A stretch of 64,000 nt of DNA from Gymnorhina tibicen (Eukaryota > Chordata > Aves > Passeriformes > Artamidae), in contig VXAZ01018984.1 in assembly GCA_013399875.1 (NCBI GenBank), forward strand, positions 5,371,503 through 5,435,502. Direction: 5' to 3'. This document shows, one piece after another, positions 26,876 through 38,500 of the stretch; within the stretch, counting starts at the first letter, position 1, and each line of letters begins with the position of its first letter. The notes under the pieces were generated by a model that was not told where the DNA came from, ran no database searches, and saw nothing but the letters and a program-made list of their open reading frames with translations. A program made the position numbers and the translations under genes.

Positions 26876-29643
26876 GTAAGACGGACGGTTCCCAGCAGCA
26901 ACAGAGGTGGTAACGAAGTGTTTTGTTGCCTAACAACCACAGCGTAGCATCGTCTGTGTGCCCTGAATTTGTATCACACATATTATCTCTGTGCACCTAA
27001 TAAGGGTGGTATTTAGCCTGGAAACCAGCAAGATGCTGGGGAATGAGGTTCTAACAAGGATATGTGGCAGTGGCATTTCAGGAGCCAGGGCCCTGGCAGC
27101 AGATGTGTCAGAGGCAAGAGAAAAGGCAGCTGTCAGCTTGCAGGGCTATGTAACAGGGCTTTGCCTGCTGTCAGCCACATTCTCCTTCCCTGTGTGCCAG
27201 CATGAGAGGGGAGAGAATCCACAAGCATCCAGAAAGTGCTCACGTGGCTGAGTGCTTACAGCAAAACGGAGCTTTACATCCTCATTTGCAGTCCCTGCAG
27301 GAAATTACCCCTTTCCGTGGCAGCACATGTGGGTTGATGGGATGTAATAGGGGCTGTTTCCCCCGCTTTTTTTAAGAACTGAAGGACCTGTGCTCTGCAG
27401 CGGTTCATTAGCCTTGGTATTGCTTGGGTCTGATATGGTGTTTTGGAAATCTTCCTCGAAGCAAGCACAGCAAGTGCTTCTTGGTGGAAATTGAAGTATG
27501 CCCCAATTAACATTTGCAAGATAACAGTGGAGTAACTTAGATAAACTCTGGGGGAAAAAAAAACCCAACAGAATAAAAACACTGTGTTTATGTAGATCAA
27601 ATTTACAGCCTCTGACAATCAGTAATAAGTATTTTTAAGAACCTTTTTGTTCTCTACTCAAATTCAGTAGTACAGAGCTCTCCAATTCTGTGCATGTCTG
27701 CTGAGAATTTGCTATGTACATCTTAGTTTCAAAGGGCAGTTTACTGAACCAATATAAGCATAGGGAAGAGTTTATGTGAATACACTGGTCCCAGTTTCTC
27801 AAGGTAATAACCAGTATCTTTTGGCAAAATGGCTTTTTGAGGAAAGTCAGGTCCACCTTGAGTTCTGTCCTCCATCTGAGAACCATAGGCTTGCTCCCCT
27901 GTTACTCATATTTTCCTGTACAGGGAAGAGAGATCTGGCCCATGAAAACATAATCAAAGTTCATCATAATAAGTGAGCTCTGCAAGTGATGCCGCTGGAA
28001 GGATCTGCAGAGCCGTGTGAAAATGTCATTCTTGAAACCAAAGGAAGGCTTTTGGGGTTAAGAGTTTTGTCCTTGTCATTGCGTTTCAAATTTGTCCATC
28101 TTAAGAAGTTTAAAAGCTTTATCTAGATGCAACTTCCTGCTGATGATCCCAAACCTTTCAGCAAGAGTGTTTCCAGGCAAGATGATAGTGAGAGTGTAGA
28201 AAGCATCACCATTGCTTCTTAAACCTACAGGTGCCTCTCTGATGAGGAGTTTGAATTTCTACACCATTCTCACTTGTACATCTGCTCACCTCCAATGCAC
28301 CCTGCAAAGGGTCAGTCCCTAACTCAGCATCCCCACACAGCTCTGCAGCTTCCTTGGCTCGTGGGGTTCTCAGTCAGCATGACAGAACCATTCTCTTTTC
28401 TGTCTTAAGCCAATTTACATCCTTAAACCATCACTGATGAGTGTGGAATTGTTCCTGATTTACCGCTGCACAGAGGGAAGGAGAATGCAGCTGGTACCTT
28501 GCTGTGGGGTGAATGCATCTCTCTGACCTAAGAGCTGAGGGAGGTATTATTTAAGAGGAGAAAAAAAAATCCTTTCCTTTCCTATCTATCATGGCCTAGA
28601 AAATCGGCAAAAAGCTGCAGAGAGGCAAGCAGTGGGTGGCTAATTAAAGCAATTGAATTATTTTCTCTCAGCAAAGGATTGATTAGGCACTCGAGCATAT
28701 TGGGCACTTGTGGTATGTGTTTGTCTCAAGCGCTTAAGGAAGAGCCTAATGAAAAAGCTGTAATTTGCTATTTAAACAGTTGTTTCACAGAGTTGTGAAA
28801 TGCTCACAGAGAGTTCGGCAAAATTTTACAGCTAACCATGTGCTCCAAGGAATTTCAACTGGTGTTTTGGTGGTCTTGGGGCCTTTTTGTATCAATGGGT
28901 AACAAAAGCCTCTTTTGGCTCTTCAGTACAGTCTGCTCACCTTCAGCCCTGTCCCATCTGGTTTCTGGGTATTGCTGCCCATAAAAAGCCACACCTGAAG
29001 CTTGGTGGAAGGTTGGACCCTGTCCTGGCACAAGTTATATAGTTCCCCTGAGGCAAAGGAGGTGGCACGGGTTTGACTGCAATGCCCATTTAAAACATGA
29101 CTGGCTTGCTGTGAAAAAGCAGGCTCCAGCCATCCCTGAGCATTGGGAATATAATCTCTAATGCTGCCGGTTCTACAGTTTCCTCAAACTTCAATTTGAC
29201 TGCAAGAAACATTTTTTTTTATAAAACAATCAATAGCGTTCATATGTTTCTCTTGGAATTCTTTTTTCTTAGTCCCCTGCCAGAAGCAATAACTTTTACT
29301 ACCTTGATGAGCCAATATGCTAGTTTATATCAAATCTACAACAATATTAATTTTCAGTCATAAATAGTGTAGCTGCACTTTCTCCCATGCTCCTTTGATG
29401 TGCCTCAGAGGATGCTGTAACCAGCTGGTGCCAACGAGCAGCTTTGATGCATGGGAGCAGTCTCTCGTGACGTCCCAAGCCACGAGCTCGCTGCAAGGGG
29501 TACTAGACTTCTTTCCCACACACTGCAGCAGATTTTGTTTTAACAAAACACTGAGGAAAAATCAGGGGCTGTGTTGAAAATCAGAAGGCAGTGGGCTGGA
29601 GGAGGAGCTGCCTGCTAACCACCACCGCTCTTTCCTTGGCTAG
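26876..29643 (+). other. ADGRL3: Intron between TM7 and helix-8/tail exons
   Basis: A 2.8-kb intron with donor gtaaga and acceptor ctttccttggctag. No transposable element or additional exon recognised. Confidence 0.85.
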
Positions 29644-29769
29644 GTACGTAAAGAGTATGGAAAATGCCTGCGCACACATTGCTGTAGTGGGAAAAGTACA
29701 GAGAGTTCTATCGGCTCAGGAAAAACCTCGGGCTCAAGGACACCTGGAAGATATTCCACAGGCTCACAG
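29644..29769 (+). CDS. ADGRL3: ADGRL3 exon: helix-8 region and proximal cytoplasmic tail
   Basis: A 126-nt exon of 42 codons in phase 0 at both ends. It starts VRKEYGKCLRTHCCSGKSTE and ends SGSRTPGRYSTGSQ. Directly after TM7, QKK-VRKEYGKCLRTHCC is the basic, cysteine-containing juxtamembrane segment; its cysteines are plausible palmitoylation sites (inference). The rest is a serine/threonine-rich linker. The acceptor uses TAG rather than CAG and the exon itself begins GTACGT, resembling a donor. The frame and continuity with both neighbours exclude another reading. Confidence 0.95.
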
Positions 29770-32417
29770 GTAACCCACGCTTCTTGTCTGTGTCCCAGTG
29801 CTATGCCAAGACCCTTCTCAGCTATTCTGGGAGGAAAGCTCCTCACCACCAAAGGAGCTGCCTTTGGCCTCTCCCCAGGGCACCTGCAGAGATTTCCCTC
29901 ACTTCCAGACCTGAACTCAACACAGTGGCTTCCCTTGACATGTGATGGCAATTAATGCCTCTCCAAGAGCCCTCTAAATAGTTCTGTTGGGAATAAAATG
30001 CCCAAACTTGCCTTCCAGAGGCAGAGTCATCACCTGAGGTGTCCTGCCCGCTCTCCACGGAAGCAGGAGGTGGGAGCATTTTTTCAGCTATGCTACATTC
30101 CAGTACATCCTTTAATCATGAGATGAAGGTTGTCAGTATTAACTATTAACATGTACAGGAATGATGCTATAAGCGCCAAGTTTTTTCTTGTAAAAAAATT
30201 TAAAGGTTACAAGTGTCTTGTAATAGCCTTCCCAGTGAAAGAGCTTGCTTTCTGGCATTCAGTGGTTTGGTCTGTTCCATGCCTCACACAATTTGCCTTA
30301 GCTTGTAGACCTCTTAGGAGAAGCCACTGGGGTCAGACTATCTTACTAAGATATTAGATTTGTTACCTTTGGTCACCTGAAAATTCAGGTTTTGTGTAGT
30401 TTGCGCACTTTGCAGTTTTGAGGCTAACTTGTATGTAGAGATGCAGATTTATGGACAAAGAGTTCATATAAAATGAAGAAGCTTATTTCTTAATCAATAG
30501 AAACCAAACACAAATTTATTCAGTATTAGTAATGGAAGTAATTATACATGACAGTTCCACTATTAAATTATAAAAGACATGCAGCGAATAACAGCTTATA
30601 ACTTTCCAGGAACACCTAATCTGCAATTTATGTCTTGGAGCAAATAATTATTTATTTGCAGTGGTTTCCAAAATGTCATCCAGAAGCTCCACTTTGGTGT
30701 TTTCATAGGTCTGGTAGCTATGCAGAGGAAATAAAAGCAATAGAATACAGAACCTCTGTCCAGTAGGGCATCAAATCTCAATAATATCCAAAACTCACAA
30801 TATCGAGCAACATTTAGGTGGCTGATTTGAAAGCCTCTGGTGTTACATAACTTAGCTGCTGTGCTGGTGCCCTCCTCTCCAGGAAGAGTTGACTTTAATG
30901 GTCCCTCCCTCTTGGTAGTCCGAGCACAAGAGAACAAGCCCTTTTGAGGGTGAACTGAGTCTTCTGGCAGCAGTCCCCTTGTGGCAGGTGAGGTTTGAGG
31001 CACCAAGGCAGATTATTTTGCCTGCAGAAGTGTGTCCTTGGAAGGATGGAAGTTCCTGAGGTCTGTTGTAGCCAGGAGAAACATCACACAGGTGATGGAG
31101 AGTAGATGGAGATCGGTCTGAGTTGTTGAAAGCATCTGGCTCCTAACTTTAAACAAAGAAGGCCATGAGGAGGAAAGCTTCTAAGATGCCTTTATTCTCT
31201 GAGAAGCACATAGAATAATTAATCTACAATGGAATCATGTCAGAGAAATACAATAGATTAAATGTCCAGGTGAAAAATAATTACTGTAAAAGGGCATGGG
31301 CCTCATGTCACGTGGTACTTCCATTTATAGAGGGCTAATGCATGATTAGGAGATGCTGTTATCACATGATTAATGAGTAATCTAGGACTTTTCAGCTGGG
31401 ACCATATGATTAAGCCTTGCTAGATCTCTCATGGCTAAGATCCCACTATGGGAAGCACTGGATTTTTGGCACTTATGAAAAACAGGGTCTGTCACAGTGG
31501 GAAAAAGGCTTCCCAGTCCCCCAGACCACCTAGCACCGCTCTCACGCAGCCAAGGAAAACATCCATCAGAGTCTCACATGTGAGGTGAGGGAGAATTTTC
31601 CTGGGACACCTGGGTTCTCCAGTCATCTTCATGCAGAGATTGTGGTTGAACTGCTCACAAGATGCATTTTGGCTGATTTTTTGATATTTTGCAAGGTCTA
31701 GTTGGGGAGGAGTGACACAGTGATGTAAATGCCACAGAGGCAGAATACTTCACAGCATATTTGAGGAACAAACATATTCAGGACACTTTTGCCAGTAGCA
31801 GAAGCTATACCACAGATGGCAAAACCATCACAGATTTTTCAGTATGGGAACAGAAGTCATTCATTTGTGGAGAATTTTCCTCCCCCCCACCCCCCCAAGA
31901 ACCGGCNNNNNNNNNNNNNNNNNCCCCCCCCCCCCCCAATCTCCAAGATGGAAAATAGCTATAGGAAACTTCTGTTCATTCAGGGACACCAAGATACAAA
32001 CCAAGTCTTCTGTTACACTTAACAAAAAATACGAAACAAGTTGTCTGAGTATGGGATGCACACGTGCTTCTGTGTGTGAATTATTTTTCTATTATTTGGT
32101 GCTATAATGGTAAACCTGTAGCTGGCATGGGGTCTGGGTTTCTCTCATGCACAATTTTTTTTTTTCTAATTAAGATGTAAGCGATTCAATTATACACTTT
32201 TCCTTTGAGCTAGGCATTTGTGTTACGAAGTTAGGCTGGCAGGGCCTGGCATGCACGAGGCAGGTTACAACAAAACAGCAACTGCTTGCTTACAGCTGGC
32301 TAGAAACAAGTCTCATCCTGAGGTAGACATGCCAGTAGCCATCTTTAGTGAGGCAGAAAGAAACCTCTCTACAGCTGCTAAAAATTCACTGCCTGCTGTG
32401 CTTCAATCCCTCTTCAG
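29770..32417 (+). other. ADGRL3: Intron between proximal tail exons, with an assembly gap
   Basis: A 2.6-kb intron. It includes a C-rich tract with 17 N at 31907-31923. Acceptor ccctcttcag. Nothing else recognised. Confidence 0.85.
31881..31937. repeat. Poly-C tract interrupted by a 17-N gap
   Basis: Cytosine runs at about 31881-31896 and 31924-31937 flank N at 31907-31923. The true length of the tract is unknown. The sequence between the first C run and the gap (AAGAACCGGC) may be unreliable. Intronic, so no effect on coding. Confidence 0.85.
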
Positions 32418-32514
32418 AGCCGGATTCGTAGGATGTGGAATGACACAGTTCGAAAGCAGTCCGAGTCTTCCTTTATTACTGGAGATATAAACAGTTCAGC
32501 TTCACTCAACAGAG
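32418..32514 (+). CDS. ADGRL3: ADGRL3 cytoplasmic-tail exon ([18 protein letters not shown])
   Basis: A 97-nt exon with 32 codons plus one base. It encodes [19 protein letters not shown] through [13 protein letters not shown] plus G. Acceptor ccctcttcag, donor gtaatt at 32515, phase 1 out. The segment is conserved across latrophilins. The single G left over is the branching point of the tail: it can join the 129-nt cassette (giving G), the 18/52-nt cassette (giving E), the last exon (giving E), or in principle the candidate exons listed separately. The donor gtaatt is weaker than consensus, which suits a regulated junction. Confidence 0.95.
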
Positions 32515-35500
32515 GTAATTATAAACTATTTTTCATATCTCTAACTCTTCTGGTGGCTTTAAGGAGTCTGAAATGTGTTGCCTCTTTTCCCCCTGCCTTT
32601 TCCTCCTCACCTCAAACGTCACTGGACCCTATTCTACCACCCAAGAAATGTTACAGTGATAAATGGGAGGAGGTTTTATGGTGGTCGTTGCCTTCTTTTT
32701 CTTTTCTTTCCTTATTTCTACACATGTATTTTCAAGAATTGTCATTTCTGGAAGGAAGTTAGGAAAAGCGGAAGAGAGAAATGAAATTAAGTTGAAATCT
32801 TCCCTTTCCCTCAGAAAACTGCTAGTGCCAGAAGCTGCTGACGTGTCAGGCCTCGTTGCTGACAGTGAAAATGGGCCATTACAGCACTGTACAGCCTGTG
32901 TTAAGCATCACAGGAGTCCTGATTGTCCTGCATATGTAGCAATACTGTCATCTTTACAGAAGCAAAAGTGAGCAGCAGAACATAGACGTAAGGAAAAACT
33001 GTGCTTGGAACAAAATTGTCTGTGTTGGTGTTAATATACCTAGTTTGAAGAACTGACTGATGTGAACTTTATAGACATCTGCGGAGGAAAGGCTATCAGA
33101 AATGTATATGCCAAACAAAATGTGGTGTCTGGCACAGGAGGGAGTATGAACAGCTTTTTTAAACCAAGTGTTTTTCAGGGAGTTGCAGGAAAGCGATGGT
33201 AACGGAATACCAGAAAAAGAGCCTCAGAGATGGCTTCCTTTCTCTTCCAGTAGAGCTACTTTATGAATTAACCTTAAGCAACAGATGCCAGGCTCTGTTT
33301 TGTGTTATCTGTCTAGTTGATGCTGGAATTAAGAGGGATTAGAATTGGGATTACTGGGCCCAGCTGTTCTCTCATGATGATGAAAATCAAACGTATTTCC
33401 ACTCCTGATGGTTGGTTTGCAAAGCTGAACTGAGAATTGAGTTGGGACTTTGGTTCCTATTCAGTCTTTATTCTCACAGAATTCCCACTGATTTTAGGGT
33501 GAATTTTGCCTGAGGATAGGCTTGAGGGATTTTGATTGTGCTGTTAGTAAAATATTGACTGCTGAGTGCTGGGGGAGCTAGGGGTATATGATTCTGTTCT
33601 CTGAACATTATACACACTGCCCAAATCAGTGCAAAGTGGAGAGCAGTGTGGTTAACATGAAGCTGTACTGTTCTTCAACTCACTGGTCTTTTTTCAGGTG
33701 CCAGGATATTTTCCCTTTGCACTGAAGATTCATTAATAAAGTTGACTATATGATTCCATTACTGCAAATGCCTGATTTATCCACATGCATTGCCCTCACA
33801 TCTCTCTCTGTCTCTGCATTAAAGACTGCAGAGCAGCAGCCAGGCTTCTCTGGGTCTAATGTAAAGGGGGAATTGGTTGTCATACAAAGGTTCCAGCAAG
33901 AGCCACTGTTTCCCTCAGCCATCCACTGCTCCATCTCAGTGGCAAACCAAAATGTGTTATGCATGAAATGTTTGCTCCTTTAGTTAGCACAGCAGTTGAA
34001 CTCGCTCTCTGAAGCAGCTGAGGCTACCAAGGGATGTGTTTTGGCAAACAGGATCTTCTGGGCTTGTCAGCAAAAGAAAGGTATCTCTCCTTTTTCGGTT
34101 GTACATTTTTTTCTGTGCAAGGAGGGAAGCATGACTGTCGGTCGGGACAAGTGAAGAGGTTTCAAGTGGACAGTCTTCATCCCAGTGTGGTGAGAGCCTG
34201 TTACTAGATGTGCCTGTTATTTGAAGGTCAGTTGGGAAATGAACTGCCAGGGGAAGCATCTTCAAAGCACATTTCATCCAGCTATTTTCCTTGTGTAACA
34301 TGGGATGAGATGAATCACCTGAAGGGCCTGAATCTCTCTACTGACTATAGAAGCAGCCTGATAAGTGGAAGGGAAGCCCTTTAGGTGGAAGACTGAAGTG
34401 ACTTGAGTAAGTTTTACAAATATACAGAGTCATCCCCCCTCTTTTTAACAGAGGCAGGCACAGTATTTGTTGTTGTTGGGTTTTGGGGGGTTTTTTCTGG
34501 TGAACAGAAGTATTTGCAAAGTGGAGGTTAAAAACGTTTCTATGGAAGATAGCATCTCCAAAGCAGCAGGTGGTCATTTCCATGTGGAAATATACCTGAC
34601 ATCAACAGTAATCCCAGCTGCACGGGGCTCCAGGTATTTCTCCTTTCTCCTGTTTATTTCAGCTGAAGAGCAACATTCGTGGTCTTAGGGCTTTGCACAG
34701 AGCAAACTCTCCAGAGAGCTGCAGCCTGAACAGAGCAGTGGGGAAATGTGTTTTTCACAGTTCTTGTCTTACTCTTAATATTTAAATGTATATCCATCTT
34801 TAAAGGAGCTGTTTCATTAATGTTTAATTTACAAGCGTGCTAGTAAGGCTCAGAGGATTCAAGTGTGAGCCTTGAACTGTATGGTCAGTAGCTTTCCCTG
34901 CCTGAGGATGATACAACAGGCTCCCGTTCCTGTTCAAAATTCCCACTCCAGCCTTCCCAGCCTAGACACCTTTTGCACAAAATTATCTGTATTATCCCAA
35001 GTTAAACATTCTATGTGTGCTGGCATTTTCCCCAAAGCCTTCAGAGAGCAGTCTGTGTTCTAAAACAGGAAGAAAATAATCCTTTGTCCCCAGAACTGTC
35101 CTAGCATCCAGGTCCTGGAGCTTAACTCCACTTCTCCATGTCCTGGGCCAGCACTGAGTTTTCATGTTTCTGCTGGGTGAGCAGAAAGCAGTGAGACATC
35201 CTCCAGCTGAGGTACTATCTCATTCAAACCTGTTTTTTCCCTGATATCATTCACCATATTCACAGCCTCCTGCTACAGGCTGACATCCCAGGCAAGACTG
35301 CTCTAGCTATCCACATTTCCTGTATGATGACCAGCATTTCTGTATGACGTCTCATGCCTTCTTCTTCCTTCATGGACCTCCTGGGCATCAGTCTGGAGTG
35401 AGGTGTCTGTGTTAGTGCATCCTTCCTTTAGACATACAGCTATGTCTTTTTCTGATTTAGCAGCTAACACACTGCTTATGGCTCTTTTTAGCTTCGTATT

Positions 35501-38500
35501 CTCTTTTATCTACTGTTTCCCCCTCCCCCTGCCAAAGTAATTGACCATAATGTTGCTTTTCTTATTCTCATTTATCACATCAGGAATTTCAGGCATAACC
35601 CCAAACTTGCCTGATATAATGTGTTCTGTAATGAAAACTTTACTCACTCTATCCTAAGGCATACAAAACTATTTCAGATATTTCCTGAAGGTAGTGTCTA
35701 ATTATTGATTAATAAAAAGTATGTCTGGCTTTGTTTCCCCTTGCTGCTCATTATGGCTTAGTAGTGGTGTGGATTTGGGGTTGTTACACCACTGAAATCA
35801 GGAGGAGGGGAAGAGAAACTGGCTGTGGATTTCATTTTTTTACTGTAGAATGAAGAGCATGCCTGTCCCCACCCCACGATCATGGTCTCAGTTTCAGGAT
35901 CCAGGGGGATTCCTGCCCCTTGCACTCCCACTCTGCAACTCTGTACAATTTTTCACACCCTCGGTCTGGCTGCACACTTCTGCCATCTATTTCACATTCA
36001 GCCTGTGCTCTACATTTCTATTCCTAGTGCTGAAAACTTCAGGGGTGTAAAAGCTGAACCAAGCTGATTACATCATAAAGTAGGAAAAAGAATCCTTTGC
36101 CTGTAGGGTGTTTGGTGTGTGATCTTAATGCAGGCACTTGGATGCAGTGCTGAAAAAGTAGTACAAAAGGGATGTATGTGGGATGGACTGTTTGCTGAAG
36201 TTTAGTACTTTGAAAGCTGAAAAGTGGAATATATGAAGGAAAAGCAACAGAGTTTGCCTGAGCTTTGGGTACATCCAGTTGGCCACCTCAGGACTGTGAG
36301 GGATGGGTCTGTTTGCACCTTCGGAGTCTTAATGTCAAAAAGCTCTGGGATAGCTCAGCCAGCCTTGCAAACAAGCAGTCATAGCACGAAACAGCAATGT
36401 GACACCAGCCTATTTTTATCCATGTCTTAGGTGAGAGGCAATACAGTAATTACTGTCTCTCTTTGCATATGAGACAAGTGGGAGAGAAAAACAGTCATCA
36501 TGAACTATACGGTACTTTGTTACCCTTCATATTTTCAAGCTGTGGGAAGGGAGGTGGTGGTTTATCCCAATGGCAGTCCTGCTATAGAAACAGGAGTATG
36601 TGCACCTCTTGTCCTCTGGCTGTATGCACATACGCTTTATGTCCACTCACCCCAAAGCACTGCTCACCATCCCCACCACCCTCATCCATGGAGGTCTCCT
36701 GGAGGGACTTCTTGGTGGTTTGCATTGCTGCTCCACTTGTCTGAAAGAAAAGAAATAGCAGGGAGCTGTAAGAGCAGAGCTGTTTCATGAGGGAGAACAC
36801 CTGGGAGCTGAGGGGGAGTCCAGAGCAATCCAAACCCTCACTGATGGTTCATTGTGCCACAGGGGCTTAAGCCAGGAGGCAGCGCCCTGGACAAGGTGCG
36901 GTGATGAACTTGGTCCCGGGTCCAGCCCAGACCACCAGGAGATACTGGCAGAGACAGGGCTGGAAACTCAGCTACAACCCGGGTCCAAGATCCAGCCAGG
37001 AGACAGACACTAGGCAAGGACTGGGTGCCCAGGGCCAGGCAGGGCTGTGGGTCCCTGGTGGGTCTCGTGGAGATCACTAAGGCTTATGGGGGTCATAAGG
37101 GCCTCCAAAGCTGTTGCAGATTGGAGCCCAGGACCCCTGGCAGCTCTTACTGAAGGATGATAAGTCTTAAATACAAATTCGTCCATGTGGCCCCAAGGGT
37201 CCATTCATGAGGGAGAAGGCCCTTGCCTGCAAACCCCATCAGAGTCATCACAAAGCCCTCAGATCCCCAGTACTGGCACAACAGATACTATCCCTGACTA
37301 GGAAAGCCATGTTCATTCCCTCATGTTTGCTCTCATGTAAATGGGCTGAAATGGGAATTGGAAATGAGGGTATTGTTTGTCCCTGCCCCTTGCTTTTTCT
37401 TCCCAAATGCGTAAGTGCCATTGCATGTTTCCTCTTCTGAGTAGCGTTCCAGAATAAATACTTGATTTCCTTTTGCTTTATTATTTCTCCCCTGCGTTTT
37501 TATATCAACCACGAAGACTTAATCTGAAACACACACAGGAAAAAGGGAAATTATTGCTACTGTTTTCAGAGGTAATCAGTTTAATGTCAGATTCATGTGG
37601 ATTTCTTCATAATGAACAGAACAAATTGAGCTCAAATTCAAACAGTGGGAATCTGAGTCAGAGAGGAAAATTAAAATGAAGAACATTAATATCCTGATTT
37701 CTAACCCAACCGAGACCTGATTGTTTCCTAAATGAAATCTCCCATCAAATTCCTTCCACCCACCCAAAAATATAATTAAGCTGTGATTTCCAGGCTGAAA
37801 TCGTATCTGCACTGTGAACTCAGCAGGGACAACTGTGTGTGTTGCAGAATTATTTTCAGGTGGATATATTTTCCTGCATTTTTAGGAAGCAGTTATTTAG
37901 AAAACACCAGTAAAAGGTTAAATTCTTCCTCTGGTAGGAGACTGTCACTCCAGAAGATGGGAGGTATGGGTTAGTACTCAGACAGTGCAATGAGTCAGGT
38001 TTGGGTCACTCTCCCCAGATCTGCCCTCTCTGCTGAGAGATGAGGGCTGCTGGATGTGTCTCAGTGTTGCAAGATCAAGAAGTTTAAGTTTAGCTGTCTG
38101 CCGGGGTGATGGGTGCCATGGTGTGGACATAACTGGGCAATACAGCAGTGAAAACAGGGCAGAATTTGGTGTGGTAAAAAGCACAGACAAGCAGGGGAGG
38201 AGGGAAAAAAAAAAAAAGCAAGAAAAGAAAGGAGCAGAAGTGGATTCCCCAGGGATCTCAAACCCCTTCCCTGGTACTCTTCGAAGTGCAGCTGCTGCTC
38301 TTTACAACCCATTTGCCAATGCTGACCCTTTGCTGCCTAGATAAAGCAGAGAGAGGGTAGAAATTTGGACAGTGGAAGTGCTACTGTTGTCATTCATCAG
38401 CCTTTCCCAAGATGCTTGTTTGCTCCTTGATGGATTAATGTGACCGGCATGACAGAGAGATTTCTGCTAAATTTATGTTGCATATAAAACAAATAGCAAG

